Source: Sphingorhabdus sp. SMR4y
GTDB lineage: Bacteria > Pseudomonadota > Alphaproteobacteria > Sphingomonadales > Sphingomonadaceae
Assembly (NCBI RefSeq): GCF_002218195.1
Contig: NZ_CP022336.1
Coordinates: 2,413,001 to 2,477,000 of the forward strand
Direction: 5' to 3'
DNA length: 64,000 nt
Position 1 is the stretch's first letter. Every line of letters begins with the position of its first letter. Made by a program: the position numbers and the translations under genes. Below the pieces are notes generated by a model that worked only from the letters and a program-made list of their open reading frames with translations, searched no databases and had not been told where the DNA came from. Positions 36,197-46,081 of this stretch are shown here, piece by piece.

Positions 36197-36266
36197 CGCA
36201 CGAAGACACGAAGGCACAAAGAAGAAATCGCATATTCTTCCCTTCGTGCGTTCCTGTCTTCGTGCG
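36197..36266. repeat. CGAAG-type palindromic intergenic repeat
   Basis: CGCACGAAGACA (36197-36208) and TGTCTTCGTGCG (36255-36266) are perfect 12-nt arms of a long imperfect hairpin between metX and metW. The related element at 39946-40018 shares GAAGACACGAAG, so this is a dispersed repeat family. Confidence 0.6.
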
Positions 36267-36304
36267 CAAAAATCTTCTGTCTTCCGTCTCATCGAGCGCG
36301 CCGC

Positions 36305-36895
36305 ATGACCAAACTCCGCCCAGACCTGCAGATCATCGCCGACAATATCGCGCCCGGTAGCCGGGTGCTTGATATCGGCTGCGGCGACGGCGCGCTGATG
36401 GCGGCCCTGCGCGACGAAAAAGGCTGCGATGCGCGGGGGCTGGAGATTGATCCGGTCAATGTCGCCAGCGCGGTCGCCAAGGGCCTGTCGGTGGTGCAGG
36501 GCGACGCCGACACCGATCTGACGACCTATCCCGATGCCAGTTTCGATTATGCGATACTCAGCCAGACGCTGCAGACCACCCATCGGCCCGATATCATGGT
36601 CGACCAGTTGCTGCGCATCGGCAAGCAGGCCTTTGTCAGCTTCCCCAATTTCGCCCATTGGCGGATTCGCACGTCGCTGCTGCTTGGCGGCCGGATGCCG
36701 GTGACGCGGCTGATTCCGCAGACCTGGTATGACACGCCCAATATCCACCATGTCACGATCGCCGATTTCCGCGCGCTGGTGCGGGACGGCCAATATGCGC
36801 AGGACGGGCAGTGGTTCCTCAGCGGCGACAAGCAGACCGGGCGCGGCATGGCGAATCTGCTGGCGGAACATGCGGTGTTTTTGCTCAGGGGGTAG
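36305..36895 (+). CDS. metW: Methionine biosynthesis protein MetW
   Basis: A 196-residue SAM-methyltransferase-fold protein. Motif I is VLDIGCGDGALM, and YAILSQTLQTTHRPD is the post-I region conserved in MetW. It forms a complex with MetX and is needed for its activity in several proteobacteria. The frame runs upstream into the palindromic repeat, and ATG 36305 is the family start. Confidence 0.92.
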   Translation: MTKLRPDLQIIADNIAPGSRVLDIGCGDGALMAALRDEKGCDARGLEIDPVNVASAVAKGLSVVQGDADTDLTTYPDASFDYAILSQTLQTTHRPDIMVDQLLRIGKQAFVSFPNFAHWRIRTSLLLGGRMPVTRLIPQTWYDTPNIHHVTIADFRALVRDGQYAQDGQWFLSGDKQTGRGMANLLAEHAVFLLRG

Positions 36896-36897
36896 CT

Positions 36898-36984
36898 CGT
36901 CATCCCAGCGAAGGCTGGGATCCAGCCCAATGGCAACGAAATTCGCGAGTTTGGTTCAGGCCCCAGCCTTCGCTGGGGGTGACG
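36898..36984. repeat. REP-like paired hairpin between convergent genes
   Basis: CGTCATCCCAGCGAAGGCTG starts the left arm (36898) and the right arm (36961-36984) is its inverted near-copy. Each arm is itself a hairpin (CCCAGC-GAAG-GCTGGG). This repeat type is widespread between genes in sphingomonads. Here it lies between metW and the convergent MFS gene and may also stop transcription from both sides. Confidence 0.65.
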
Positions 36985-37014
36985 GTTTGTTTGGGCGCCT
37001 TAGCAGGGATCGCC

Positions 37015-38316
37015 TTACGTCTGTTGTACCTCTTCCAAACCCCAAGCCGCCAAAATCGCCAGTCCGCTCATCCCGGCCATGATCACCAGCACCATCTCTC
37101 CGCCGAACCAGTTGGCGATCAGGCTGAATATGCCACCGGCGAGCAGCAGCAGGCCGATGATCGTGTTCGACAGCGCGGTATAGGCGGCGCGGGTGTCCTT
37201 GTCGGCCATGTCGACCAGATGCGTCGAACGCCCGAGGCGCACGCCCTGATAGGCGATCATCAGGCCGAACAGCAGCACCGGCAAGATATAGCCGCCGTCC
37301 AATGTTCCGGCAAAAGCGAGCCAGCTTGTCGCCGCTAATATGACCGTTGCCACCATGGCGGAGAAGGCGAGAACCTTGCGGCTGGAGCGGTCCGAAAGCC
37401 GGCCCCAGACAAAGCTGCTGCACAGGCTGGCCAGCGCCGAGGCGAGCACCAGAAAGCCGAGCTTGTCATAGCTTTCTCCGGCCTGGCTGCCGACCGCGAT
37501 CATGAAGGGCGGCGCCAGCGCCGTGGCGGTCAGCAGGCCGCGCGTCAGGATGAAACGGACCAGTTGTTGATCATCCCGCAGATAGGAAAAATTGCGAACC
37601 GCCTCCTTGAGCGCGGTTTTTCCGCCTTCCGTCGCTCCAGATTCTTCCTGCAATGTGGCGAACAGAAGGGCTGCGACAATCCACGCCGCTCCGGCCAGAA
37701 ACAGGCCGCCGGAGACCAGCAGCATGCGGTCAACCAGATTGGAAGACAGAATGAGCGCGTAGATGATGACGCTCACAGAAGCGATCGAACCGGCCAACCC
37801 GGTGGCGGTGCCGCGCCGGGATTTGTCGATGGTCTTGCCGAGTACATCCTTGTAGCAGACCGAGCAAATGCTGCGTGCCAAGGCCAAAACGGCCAGCGCG
37901 ATGACAATCGCCCAGCCCGCGGCAGCGCCGGCCATGGTGATCGCAACCAGCCCGATAGCAGCGGCGCCAAGGCCCTGAACCATCGAACCGGCCGCCCATG
38001 CCCATTTGCGGCGTTGCAATTTGCGTAAATATCCGGCGGTCAAAAGCTGCGGCAGCAAGGCGCCCGCCTCCCGTACCGGCACCAGCAACCCGATCAGCGC
38101 CACCGGTGCACCCAGCGAGGTCATCAGCCAGCTGAGCACCAGCTTCGGGTCAATCAGCCCGTCGGCGCTCTTGGTGAGGGCGAGCGATCCGACATGTTTG
38201 AAGAAGTTGCCCGGCTCCTGATTGCAGGCACTTTCCGGGATATCGGCACAGACACGGCCTTCGTCGTCGATGGTGATCGCCTGAAAAGCTTTTTCGGTGG
38301 TGGTTAGGCTGGCCAT
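37015..38316 (-). CDS. MFS transporter
   Basis: A 433-residue membrane protein with about 12 helices, preceded by an unusual soluble N-terminus of about 55 residues that includes ITIDDEGRVCADIPES. Helix pairs include SWLMTSLGAPVALIGLLVPV and WAIVIALAVLALARSICSV. SFVWGRLSDRSSRK is the MFS loop motif of the second half. It lies just upstream of prfC on the same strand order (prfC then MFS). Substrate is unknown. Confidence 0.8.
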   Translation of the reverse strand: MASLTTTEKAFQAITIDDEGRVCADIPESACNQEPGNFFKHVGSLALTKSADGLIDPKLVLSWLMTSLGAPVALIGLLVPVREAGALLPQLLTAGYLRKLQRRKWAWAAGSMVQGLGAAAIGLVAITMAGAAAGWAIVIALAVLALARSICSVCYKDVLGKTIDKSRRGTATGLAGSIASVSVIIYALILSSNLVDRMLLVSGGLFLAGAAWIVAALLFATLQEESGATEGGKTALKEAVRNFSYLRDDQQLVRFILTRGLLTATALAPPFMIAVGSQAGESYDKLGFLVLASALASLCSSFVWGRLSDRSSRKVLAFSAMVATVILAATSWLAFAGTLDGGYILPVLLFGLMIAYQGVRLGRSTHLVDMADKDTRAAYTALSNTIIGLLLLAGGIFSLIANWFGGEMVLVIMAGMSGLAILAAWGLEEVQQT

Positions 38317-38333
38317 GACCGGGATTTACCGGA

Positions 38334-39896
38334 TTAGCGCTCGCGTGTCGCGCTGAACTTTAGATCAGGGTTCCGCTCTTCCTGATAGCCGACATCCCAG
38401 GCCGATTTGGCCATGAACACCAGATTGTCATCGCGGTCTCTGGCCAGTGAACTCTGGTTGATATTGGCAAAGGCGTTCAATGTCGCGTCGTCGCCGCTGA
38501 TCCAGCGCGCGGTTTCAAACGGGGCCGGCTCGAGATAGGCATCGACCTTATATTCCGCCTGCAGGCGAGAGACGAGCACTTCGAGCTGCAATTGTCCGAC
38601 CACGCCGATGATCCAGTTGGCGCCCAGTTCAGGGTAGAAGACCTGGACGACGCCTTCTTCGCTGAGATCATCCAGAGCCTTGCGCAGCTGCTTGGTCTTG
38701 GTCGGGTCGCGCAGGATCACCCGGCGGAGAATTTCCGGCGCAAAATTCGGCAGGCCGGTGATCCGCACTTGATTCTTCTCGGACAAGGTATCGCCGACCC
38801 GCAGGGTGCCATGATTGGGAATGCCGATAATATCGCCGGGCTCGGCAGTGTCGGCAATCTCGCGGTCCTGCGCGAAAAACAGGATTGGCGAGTGGATCGC
38901 GATCGGCTTGCCGAGGCCCGAGGGCGTCAGCTTCATGCCGCGTTTGAATTCGCCCGAGCAGAGCCGCATGAAGGCGATCCGGTCGCGGTGCTGCGGGTCC
39001 ATATTGGCCTGAATCTTGAAGATGAAGCCGGTGACATCATCGCTTTCGGGATCAATCGGTGCCGGTTCTGCCGGCTGCGGGCGGGGCGAGGGCGCATAGT
39101 CGGCGATCGCGTCGATCAGCTCTTCGACACCAAATTGCTTGAGCGCGGAGCCGAAGAACACCGGGGTCAGATCGCCGTGCTGATAAGCCTCGAGATCAAA
39201 GTCGCTATAGCCGCCTTGCGCCAGCTCGCCCTCGCTAGTCAGCCGTTCGAGCGCGCTGTCACTCAGCACTTCACCCAGTTTCGGATCATCGAGGCCGTTG
39301 AATTGTTGTGTTACGCCGTCATATTGTTTGCTGTCGCCAGTCGGCTGATGCAGCTGGTTCTTGACCAGATCATAGACACCTTCAAACTGCCCGCCCATGC
39401 CGGTCGGCCAGCTCATCGGGCAGACATCGAGCGCCAGCTTGTCGGCGACTTCGTCGAGCAGTTCGAACGGATCGCGGCCTTCCCGGTCAACCTTGTTGAC
39501 AAAGGTGATGATCGGTACGCTGCGCATCCGGCAGACTTCGAACAGCTTGAGCGTCTGAGCCTCGATTCCGCTCGCGGCATCGATCACCATGATCGCGCTG
39601 TCGACCGCGGTCAGCGTGCGATAGGTGTCTTCCGAAAAATCCTCATGGCCCGGCGTGTCGAGCAGGTTGAAGACGATGCCGTTGCGCTCGAAGGTCATGA
39701 CGCTGGAGGTCACTGAAATGCCGCGCTGCTGCTCGATCTTCATCCAGTCGGACCGCGCCCGCCGGTTGTCGCCCCGCGCCTTGACCTCGCCCGCCAAGTG
39801 AATAGCGCCGCCTTTCAGCAACAGCTTCTCGGTGAGGGTCGTCTTACCCGCATCGGGGTGGGAGATAATCGCGAATGTGCGGCGGGGTTTGGTCAT
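38334..39896 (-). CDS. prfC: Peptide chain release factor 3
   Basis: A 520-residue translational GTPase that recycles RF1/RF2 from the ribosome after termination. G1 is SHPDAGKTT, the switch region is QRGISVTSSVM, G3 is DTPGHEDFSEDTY and G4 is NKVDRE. The length fits RF3 rather than EF-G. It ends 17 nt before the MFS gene. The upstream 170 nt contain the second CGAAG-type repeat. Confidence 0.96.
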   Translation of the reverse strand: MTKPRRTFAIISHPDAGKTTLTEKLLLKGGAIHLAGEVKARGDNRRARSDWMKIEQQRGISVTSSVMTFERNGIVFNLLDTPGHEDFSEDTYRTLTAVDSAIMVIDAASGIEAQTLKLFEVCRMRSVPIITFVNKVDREGRDPFELLDEVADKLALDVCPMSWPTGMGGQFEGVYDLVKNQLHQPTGDSKQYDGVTQQFNGLDDPKLGEVLSDSALERLTSEGELAQGGYSDFDLEAYQHGDLTPVFFGSALKQFGVEELIDAIADYAPSPRPQPAEPAPIDPESDDVTGFIFKIQANMDPQHRDRIAFMRLCSGEFKRGMKLTPSGLGKPIAIHSPILFFAQDREIADTAEPGDIIGIPNHGTLRVGDTLSEKNQVRITGLPNFAPEILRRVILRDPTKTKQLRKALDDLSEEGVVQVFYPELGANWIIGVVGQLQLEVLVSRLQAEYKVDAYLEPAPFETARWISGDDATLNAFANINQSSLARDRDDNLVFMAKSAWDVGYQEERNPDLKFSATRER

Positions 39897-39945
39897 CAGT
39901 TCCTGTTTCTCGTTTCCGCGTCAGCGGAGCTATAGTGTAAATTCA

Positions 39946-40018
39946 TCACGCGAAGCCGCGAAGGCGCCAAGGCTTTGTGGTGAACCGAATCTCTTCGTGT
40001 CTTCGCGACTTCGCGTGA
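39946..40018. repeat. CGAAG-type palindromic intergenic repeat
   Basis: TCACGCGAAGCCGCGAAG (39946 on) matches the reverse complement of the segment ending CTTCGCGACTTCGCGTGA (to 40018), with few mismatches over about 26-nt arms. It shares GAAGACACGAAG with the element at 36197-36266. It lies between prfC and pheT. Confidence 0.6.
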
Positions 40019-40065
40019 CACCAGAAAAGATCAGATGCAGCGATCGCTGCAGATAGTTGATAAAA

Positions 40066-42432
40066 TTAGCCCCTCAGTTCCGCGCCCAGTTTTGCAGCGT
40101 TGGCAACAACCTTGTCCGAAAGCGTCTTCAAATCCTCTTCGGTCAGGCTAGCCTCCAGCGGCTGTAGCGTCACTTCCACCGCCAGCGACTTCTTGCCTTC
40201 TCCCACGCTCGCTCCTTCGAACAGATCGAAAATGCGTGCGTCGGTGATCAGCTTCTTGTCTGCGCCCTTTACCGCGCGCACCAGATCGCCCGCTGGCAGA
40301 TCCGCATCGACGATGAACGCGAAATCGCGGGTGACCACCTGCAACGCTGGTGGCGCGAAGGCGTCGCGCATATGGCCGGATTTCTTCTTCAGCGGGATCG
40401 CGTCGAGAAAAATCTCGGCGGCGACGGCCGTGCCCTTGAAGCCCATCGCCTTGCAGGTTGACGGGTGGAGCACGCCATAAGCGGCGAGAATCTTCTTCGG
40501 CCCCAGCCGCAACGTGCCCGACTGGCCGGGGTGATAATGATCGCCGGCTTCGGCGAAATCCATCAGCTTGTCCGTCGGTGCGCCAGCGGCGGCCAATATG
40601 GCGATTACTTCCGCCTTGGCATCATAAGCGTTGAATTTGGTCGCGCCGCCGGACTGCCAGTTGCGGGTGCGATTTTCACCAGCGAGAATCAGGCCGATGG
40701 TCGGATGCTCGCTACTTTCCAAATAGCGGCGGCCGACTTCGAATAGACGGATCGACGAGGCGCCGCGTGCGGCGTTGCGCTGGGCGGCGGAAATCAGGCC
40801 GGGGAGCAAGGACGGCCGCATCACCTTGAGGTCTTCGCTAATCGGATTGGCCAGTGACCAGGTTCCGCCACCGAAAGGCGCGGCTTCCTTTTCGGAAATG
40901 AAGCTCCAGTTGACGACTTCGTTGAGACCGCGCGCTGCCGCTGCCCGCCGTGACTTGCGCTCGGCCAGCTGTTCCGGAGAGGCGGTGGGCTTGGCGACAC
41001 CCGGCTTGCGGGGAAGCGGTGTCGATGGAACCTTGTCCAGTCCTTCCATCCGGATGACTTCTTCAACGAGATCCTGCCAACCGGCGACATCACGACGCCA
41101 TGTCGGAACGGTGATCTGCCAATCGTCACCGATGCCAAAGCCTAGCGCTTCCAAAATGCCGTGCTGTCGATCCGGATCGACATCCAGCCCGCCCAGAGCG
41201 GCGCATTGGCGCGGGTGATAATCGATCACGCGCTGCTCTGTCGGCGCTTCACCGGCGCGGGTGATTTCACTGGCCGTACCGCCGCAGAGTTCCTGCACCA
41301 ATGCCGTGGCAATCGCGATGCCCTCTTCCAGAAAGGCCGGATCGACGCCACGCTCGAAGCGCTGCCGGGCATCGCTTGTCAGCATGAGTTTTTGCCCGGT
41401 GCGGGCGATATGGGTCGGATCAAAATAGGCGCATTCGATCAGCACATCGGTCGTATTCTCGTCGGTGCCGTTGGTCGCGCCGCCCATGATGCCACCGATA
41501 CCATGCGCGCCGGCCTGATCAGCGATCACGGTCATGGTGTCGTCGAGCGTGTACTCCTTGTCGTTCAAGGCCATCAGCTTTTCGCCGTCCTTGGCCTTGC
41601 GCGCGACCAGACCGCCTTTGAGCTTGGCCACATCATAGACGTGCAGCGGCCGGCCCTGATCAAGCGTGACATAGTTGGTGATGTCGACGAGGGCGGAGAT
41701 CGGTTTCTGGCCTGCGGATTTCAGTCGCGCCTGCATCCAGTCCGGAGACGCGCCATTGGTAACACCGCTGACGGTGCACCCGAAGAAGGCGGGGCAGCCT
41801 TCACTATCTGCAATGGCAATATCCGGACCCGTTCCCCCGCGCTGCACCGTAGGCAGTGCGAGCGGTTTGAGCGTGCCCAGTCCGCTGGCGGCAAGATCGC
41901 GGGCAATTCCGCGGACACCCATGCAGTCCTGGCGATTGGGCGTGATGGCGACGTCAATCACCGGATCGTCGAGCTGCGCATAATCCGCGTAGCTGGTGCC
42001 AACCGGCGCGTCAGAGGGCAGTTCGATGATCCCGTCATGGTCTTCGCCGAGTTCCAGCTCGCGCGCGCTGCACATCATGCCGAAACTCTCGACATCACGG
42101 ATTTTTACCGGCTTCAAGGTGAAATCGCTACCGGGAATATAAGTGCCGGGAGGGCCGAATACGCCGACCATGTCCTTGCGTGCATTGGGCGCGCCGCAGA
42201 CGACTTGCCAGGGCTTGTCGCTGCCATCATCCACTTTCAGCAATTGCAGCTTGTCGGCATTGGGATGCGGTCCAGCTTCGATGACCTTGGCCACGCGGAA
42301 CGGGCGCAGGGCATCGGCAGGGTTCTCAACGCCTTCCAGCTCCAGTCCGATATCGGTCAATGTGTCGGTGATTTCGGTGAGGCTTGCATCGGTGTCGAGA
42401 TGGGCCTTGAGCCAGCTTAGGGAAAATTTCAT
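40066..42432 (-). CDS. pheT: Phenylalanine--tRNA ligase beta subunit
   Basis: A 788-residue large subunit. The N-terminal tRNA-binding EMAP-like domain (about 40-150; [20 protein letters not shown]) is followed by the B3/B4 editing region, B5, the synthetase-like core and a C-terminal anticodon-binding FDX-ACB domain. It overlaps pheS by 4 nt (ATGA), as usual for a co-translated heterotetramer. Confidence 0.97.
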   Translation of the reverse strand: MKFSLSWLKAHLDTDASLTEITDTLTDIGLELEGVENPADALRPFRVAKVIEAGPHPNADKLQLLKVDDGSDKPWQVVCGAPNARKDMVGVFGPPGTYIPGSDFTLKPVKIRDVESFGMMCSARELELGEDHDGIIELPSDAPVGTSYADYAQLDDPVIDVAITPNRQDCMGVRGIARDLAASGLGTLKPLALPTVQRGGTGPDIAIADSEGCPAFFGCTVSGVTNGASPDWMQARLKSAGQKPISALVDITNYVTLDQGRPLHVYDVAKLKGGLVARKAKDGEKLMALNDKEYTLDDTMTVIADQAGAHGIGGIMGGATNGTDENTTDVLIECAYFDPTHIARTGQKLMLTSDARQRFERGVDPAFLEEGIAIATALVQELCGGTASEITRAGEAPTEQRVIDYHPRQCAALGGLDVDPDRQHGILEALGFGIGDDWQITVPTWRRDVAGWQDLVEEVIRMEGLDKVPSTPLPRKPGVAKPTASPEQLAERKSRRAAAARGLNEVVNWSFISEKEAAPFGGGTWSLANPISEDLKVMRPSLLPGLISAAQRNAARGASSIRLFEVGRRYLESSEHPTIGLILAGENRTRNWQSGGATKFNAYDAKAEVIAILAAAGAPTDKLMDFAEAGDHYHPGQSGTLRLGPKKILAAYGVLHPSTCKAMGFKGTAVAAEIFLDAIPLKKKSGHMRDAFAPPALQVVTRDFAFIVDADLPAGDLVRAVKGADKKLITDARIFDLFEGASVGEGKKSLAVEVTLQPLEASLTEEDLKTLSDKVVANAAKLGAELRG

Positions 42433-43547
42433 GCGCCCACTCCTCCGCTCAAGGTGGGGACGTCGAGCGCGTCAAAGCCATAATGATCGGCCCAGCGCAG
42501 GTCGCCGTCGAAGAAAGCGCGAAGATCGTCCATGCCATATTTCAGCATTGCCAGCCGGTCGATGCCGCAGCCGAAGGCAAAGCCTTGCCAGACATCGGGA
42601 TCGAGACCGCAATTGCGTATGACATTGGGATGGACCATGCCGCTACCGAGAATCTCCATCCAGCCGCCATTGTCGCCACGCGGGTCGCCGCCGATTATGC
42701 GCCGGCCCCCTTCGACCGAGAAGCCGACATCGACTTCCGCGCTGGGTTCGGTGAACGGGAAATAGCTTGGGCGCAGGCGCAATTCGATATCGTCGCGTTC
42801 GAAAAAGGCGCGGACGAATGTTTCCAAGGTCCATTTCAGGTGGCCCATATGGATGCCCTTGTCGATCACCAGACCCTCGACCTGATGGAACATCGGTGTG
42901 TGGGTGGCATCGCTGTCGCTGCGATAGGTGCGGCCGGGAGCGATGATGTAAATCGGCTCGCCGGCCCCGTCGGTCTGTTTCGCGACGTCCATCATCGTCC
43001 GGATCTGTACCGGCGAGGTATGGGTGCGCAGCAGTTTCGGCATGCCGTTTTCGTCAGTCTGCGGGAAATAGAAAGTGTCGTGCATCGCCCGCGCCGGATG
43101 GGTGTCTGGAATGTTGAGCGCGGTGAAATTATGCCAGTCGTCCTCGATTTCCGGACCGGTGGCGACCGAGAAGCCGAGGTCGGCGAAGATTTCGGCCAGT
43201 TCGTCCATGACCTGCGAGACAGGATGGATGCTGCCTTTCGGGGCGGCTGGCGGGGGCAGTGTCAGGTCGAGTGTCTCGGTGGCAAGCTTCGCGTCCAGCG
43301 CGGCGGCTTCCATTCCTTCCTTGCGGGCAGCCAGCGCATCGGCAACAGCTTGCCGCGCGCCGTTGATCTTCGGGCCCTGTTCCTGACGCTCTTCCGGCGA
43401 CATCTTGCCCAGGGTTTTCAGTAGTAGCGAAATCTCGCCCTTCTTGCCGAGCGCGGCCACGCGGATGGCTTCCAGTGCGTCGCCATCGGCTGCCGCGCCA
43501 ATCTGCTCCAGATATTTGTCTCTGACCGCTTCGATGTCGCTCATCAT
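42429..43547 (-). CDS. pheS: Phenylalanine--tRNA ligase alpha subunit
   Basis: A 372-residue catalytic subunit. An N-terminal coiled coil is followed by class II motif 2 ([10 protein letters not shown]), [21 protein letters not shown] and motif 3 ([17 protein letters not shown]). It charges tRNA-Phe together with PheT. It follows a rho-independent terminator after rplT, so it probably has its own promoter in the 50-nt gap, or the terminator may act as an attenuator. Confidence 0.97.
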   Translation of the reverse strand: MMSDIEAVRDKYLEQIGAAADGDALEAIRVAALGKKGEISLLLKTLGKMSPEERQEQGPKINGARQAVADALAARKEGMEAAALDAKLATETLDLTLPPPAAPKGSIHPVSQVMDELAEIFADLGFSVATGPEIEDDWHNFTALNIPDTHPARAMHDTFYFPQTDENGMPKLLRTHTSPVQIRTMMDVAKQTDGAGEPIYIIAPGRTYRSDSDATHTPMFHQVEGLVIDKGIHMGHLKWTLETFVRAFFERDDIELRLRPSYFPFTEPSAEVDVGFSVEGGRRIIGGDPRGDNGGWMEILGSGMVHPNVIRNCGLDPDVWQGFAFGCGIDRLAMLKYGMDDLRAFFDGDLRWADHYGFDALDVPTLSGGVGA

Positions 43548-43598
43548 ATTGTCCCGTTTTTTCTCGTCGCCCGTCTAGCAAGCCTCACGAAAAACCCA

Positions 43599-43633
43599 AT
43601 AAAAAAGCGCCGCGAGATTGCTCCCCGGCGCTT
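43599..43633 (-). terminator. Rho-independent terminator after rplT
   Basis: On the minus strand AAGCGCCG (43633-43626) pairs with CGGCGCTT (43612-43605) and is followed by TTTTTTATT. It lies 21 nt after rplT and about 50 nt before pheS. Confidence 0.8.
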
Positions 43634-43653
43634 CCTTGAAATTATGATAATGC

Positions 43654-44016
43654 TCAGGCTTTGGCCAGAGCATCCTGCGCCTGTTTGATGATGCCGCCAA
43701 AGACTGCCGGTTCATTCATCGCCAGATCGGCCATTACTTTACGGTCCAGTTCAATACCGGCCAGCTTGGTGCCGTGAATGAACGTGCCGTAGGTCATGCC
43801 TTCGGCACGAACCGCAGCGTTGATACGCTGGATCCAGAGTGCGCGGAAAGCCCGCTTCTTAACTTTACGATCGCGATAGGCATATTGACCGGCTTTCTCG
43901 ACGGCCTGCCGCGCGACGCGGATGGTATTCTTGCGACGGCCATAATAGCCCTTCGCCTGTACCAATAATCTTTTATGTTTTGTACGAGTGGTCGTACCCC
44001 GTTTTACACGTGCCAT
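43654..44016 (-). CDS. rplT: 50S ribosomal protein L20
   Basis: A 120-residue basic protein, [18 protein letters not shown] at the start and [13 protein letters not shown] in the core, diagnostic of L20. It binds 23S rRNA early in 50S assembly. It follows rpmI by 39 nt and is closed by a terminator. Confidence 0.97.
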   Translation of the reverse strand: MARVKRGTTTRTKHKRLLVQAKGYYGRRKNTIRVARQAVEKAGQYAYRDRKVKKRAFRALWIQRINAAVRAEGMTYGTFIHGTKLAGIELDRKVMADLAMNEPAVFGGIIKQAQDALAKA

Positions 44017-44055
44017 ATTCTATATCCTGTAAGTTTGAATGTCGCTGCGGCGGGA

Positions 44056-44259
44056 TTAACCCAGGCCGTATGGCGCCCATTTCTTGACTGTCCGAGCATC
44101 CGCATCACACAATTTCTTGGTGCCGCGGTTCTGGCGGATATATTTGCTGTTATGGCTCATCAAACGGTGGCGTTTGCCGGCTACGCCGTGCTTGACCTTG
44201 CCGTTTGCGGTGATCTTGAAGCGTTTCTTCACACCACTTTTGGTCTTCAATTTGGGCAT
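44056..44259 (-). CDS. rpmI: 50S ribosomal protein L35
   Basis: A 67-residue basic protein starting [16 protein letters not shown], the L35 signature. It forms the usual pair with rplT. infC is not adjacent in this window; an AraC-type gene on the same strand lies 146 nt upstream instead. Confidence 0.97.
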   Translation of the reverse strand: MPKLKTKSGVKKRFKITANGKVKHGVAGKRHRLMSHNSKYIRQNRGTKKLCDADARTVKKWAPYGLG

Positions 44260-44405
44260 TTTGGTCTCCTCTAGATGGTACCGTTACGGACACTTGTGGC
44301 AGCCCAACACTGGCCAGAGCGTCACTTCGGAATGGCGTCTTTAGCGGGATTCAGGAAGATTGCAAGAAACAATGCGGATTACGCACCGCTTTGCCCCGTT
44401 CTTGG

Positions 44406-45314
44406 CTATGCAACGTCGCAATTCTCTGTCGGATCCGAGTTTTCGGGACGGTCCATGGCTTGCAGGGGCCGGCCAAGGGCCTTGGTCCGCTCGGTTGCGC
44501 CAATCCCGAAGATCGGGTGCGGTTGCGCCATATATTGCCTTGGTGTCAGACCCATGAACCGTTTGAAATCGCGATTGAAATGCGCTTGGTCGTAATAGTT
44601 GAGGTCAACACAATCGCTCCAGCTTTGGTCCGGGTTGACCATTGCCTGGCCGAGGGTTCGCACGAAGCGCTGCCGCCTCAGCAGCAATTTGGGGAGAAAG
44701 CCGAACACGCGATTCGAAAAGCGGCTGATCTGCTTCATATCCATGTCCAGACGGTCGCAAAGGGCTCCGACGCTATCGGTGTCGGGATCAGTCAAGGCCA
44801 GATGGGCGGCTTCAATCAATTGCTCCTCAGCGTCGACCGGAGTCAGCGCGGCGAGCAGCATTTGATTGCATATGTCAATCATTTCGGCGTGGGTTTCCAG
44901 CTTTCGGATAGCGTTCCAGATTCGCGCAAAAAATTCAAAATTCGGGTCCGACTCCGTGTCGATGACCCGATTGGCCCATCGCGATGCCGGCTGACCGACG
45001 AATTTATACCAGCCCAGTGGTGAAAGTCCGAAGGCAAAGATTTTGGCGAATCTTGTTGATATCGGAGCCGCCAGACTGGTCGGACCGGTCATCCCCGCAA
45101 GAGGTGACTGCTGCTCCTCTTGATCCGGAACGGTCATCTTCACGCTGCCAAGATAGATGAAGCGTATGCTTGCCCATTGCGGCAGCAGAAGATCGGATAT
45201 TTCCGAGCCGTCGGGACTTTCAATATCGCAAAAATAGTAAGTCGTCAGATAGCGACGCAGAGGCGGAGGCGGCAAGACGAACCGCGTGCTACTGACCGGC
45301 TCTAGTGATGGCAA
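44406..45314 (-). CDS. AraC family transcriptional regulator
   Basis: A regulator of about 302 residues with a C-terminal double HTH (about 190-285; LCDRLDMDMKQISRFSNRVF and FNRDFKRFMGLTPRQYM). The N-terminal part is variable (LRRYLTTYYFCDIESPDGSE). The start is a TTG at 45314 overlapping the hisN stop by 13 nt; no better ATG precedes the conserved part. It may be translationally coupled to hisN. Target genes are unknown. Confidence 0.8.
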   Translation of the reverse strand: MPSLEPVSSTRFVLPPPPLRRYLTTYYFCDIESPDGSEISDLLLPQWASIRFIYLGSVKMTVPDQEEQQSPLAGMTGPTSLAAPISTRFAKIFAFGLSPLGWYKFVGQPASRWANRVIDTESDPNFEFFARIWNAIRKLETHAEMIDICNQMLLAALTPVDAEEQLIEAAHLALTDPDTDSVGALCDRLDMDMKQISRFSNRVFGFLPKLLLRRQRFVRTLGQAMVNPDQSWSDCVDLNYYDQAHFNRDFKRFMGLTPRQYMAQPHPIFGIGATERTKALGRPLQAMDRPENSDPTENCDVA

Positions 45315-46081
45315 GCAATCGCCTCCAGCACGTCATCGACCCGCGCGTGATCGCCGATCGCCAGCACATGACCGTCCGATTCCGCGTGCAGCGGCTCGCC
45401 GTTCCAGTCGCACATCATTCCGCCGGCACCATCGACAATCGGGGCGAGGGCAGCGAAATCGTGGAGCATCAGACCGGCTTCGCAGACGACATCGACATGG
45501 CCGCTGGCGACCAGCCCGTAATTATAGCAGTCGCCGCCGTAGATGATCTTGCGCGGCGCAACTTTGCCCGCAAGACCCATGAAATGGTCCGCGTCATGTT
45601 CATCAAACTGGTGCGGCGTCGTGGTGGCGAGCACAGCGTCCTTGAGTTCGCGGCAGCGCGCCGATTGTGCCGGCTGGCCGTTGAACAGGGTCTCGCGTCC
45701 GACAACACCGACCCACCGTTCTCGTGAAATCGGCTGGTCGATGATACCGATCAGGGGAAAACCGTCCTGCATCAGCGCGATCAGGGTGCCGAATATCGGC
45801 CGGCCGGCGATGAAGCTGGTGGTACCGTCAATCGGATCGACCACCCATTGCCGCGACGCGCCTTCATTGCGGGTGCCATATTCCTCGCCGATAATGCCGT
45901 CATCGGGCCGTTCAGCCTCAATGATCGCCCGCATGGCGGCTTCCGCCGCACGGTCGGCTTCGGTAACAAAGGTTGAGTCGCTCTTGGCTTCCTGGTCGAA
46001 TTTGGCGCGGAAGAACGGTCGAATGGCTTCGCCGGCGGCCTCGGCAAGTTTCTGGGCGAGATCGATATCTTTGGGTGTCAT
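45302..46081 (-). CDS. hisN: Histidinol-phosphatase (inositol monophosphatase family)
   Basis: A 259-residue Mg-dependent phosphatase. GEEYGTRNEG, WVVDPIDGTTSF (the metal-binding motif) and GGDCYNYGLVASGHVD match the HisN-type histidinol-phosphatase of alphaproteobacteria. It removes phosphate from histidinol phosphate in histidine synthesis. It overlaps the upstream membrane-protein gene by 4 nt (ATGA) and the downstream araC-type gene by 13 nt. Confidence 0.9.
   Translation of the reverse strand: MTPKDIDLAQKLAEAAGEAIRPFFRAKFDQEAKSDSTFVTEADRAAEAAMRAIIEAERPDDGIIGEEYGTRNEGASRQWVVDPIDGTTSFIAGRPIFGTLIALMQDGFPLIGIIDQPISRERWVGVVGRETLFNGQPAQSARCRELKDAVLATTTPHQFDEHDADHFMGLAGKVAPRKIIYGGDCYNYGLVASGHVDVVCEAGLMLHDFAALAPIVDGAGGMMCDWNGEPLHAESDGHVLAIGDHARVDDVLEAIACHH

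Noticed and set aside
38592-39716. 374-codon plus-strand open frame
   Set aside because: It is antisense to prfC and shows no domain.
41161-42420. 419-codon plus-strand open frame
   Set aside because: It is antisense to pheT, which has full domain support on the minus strand.
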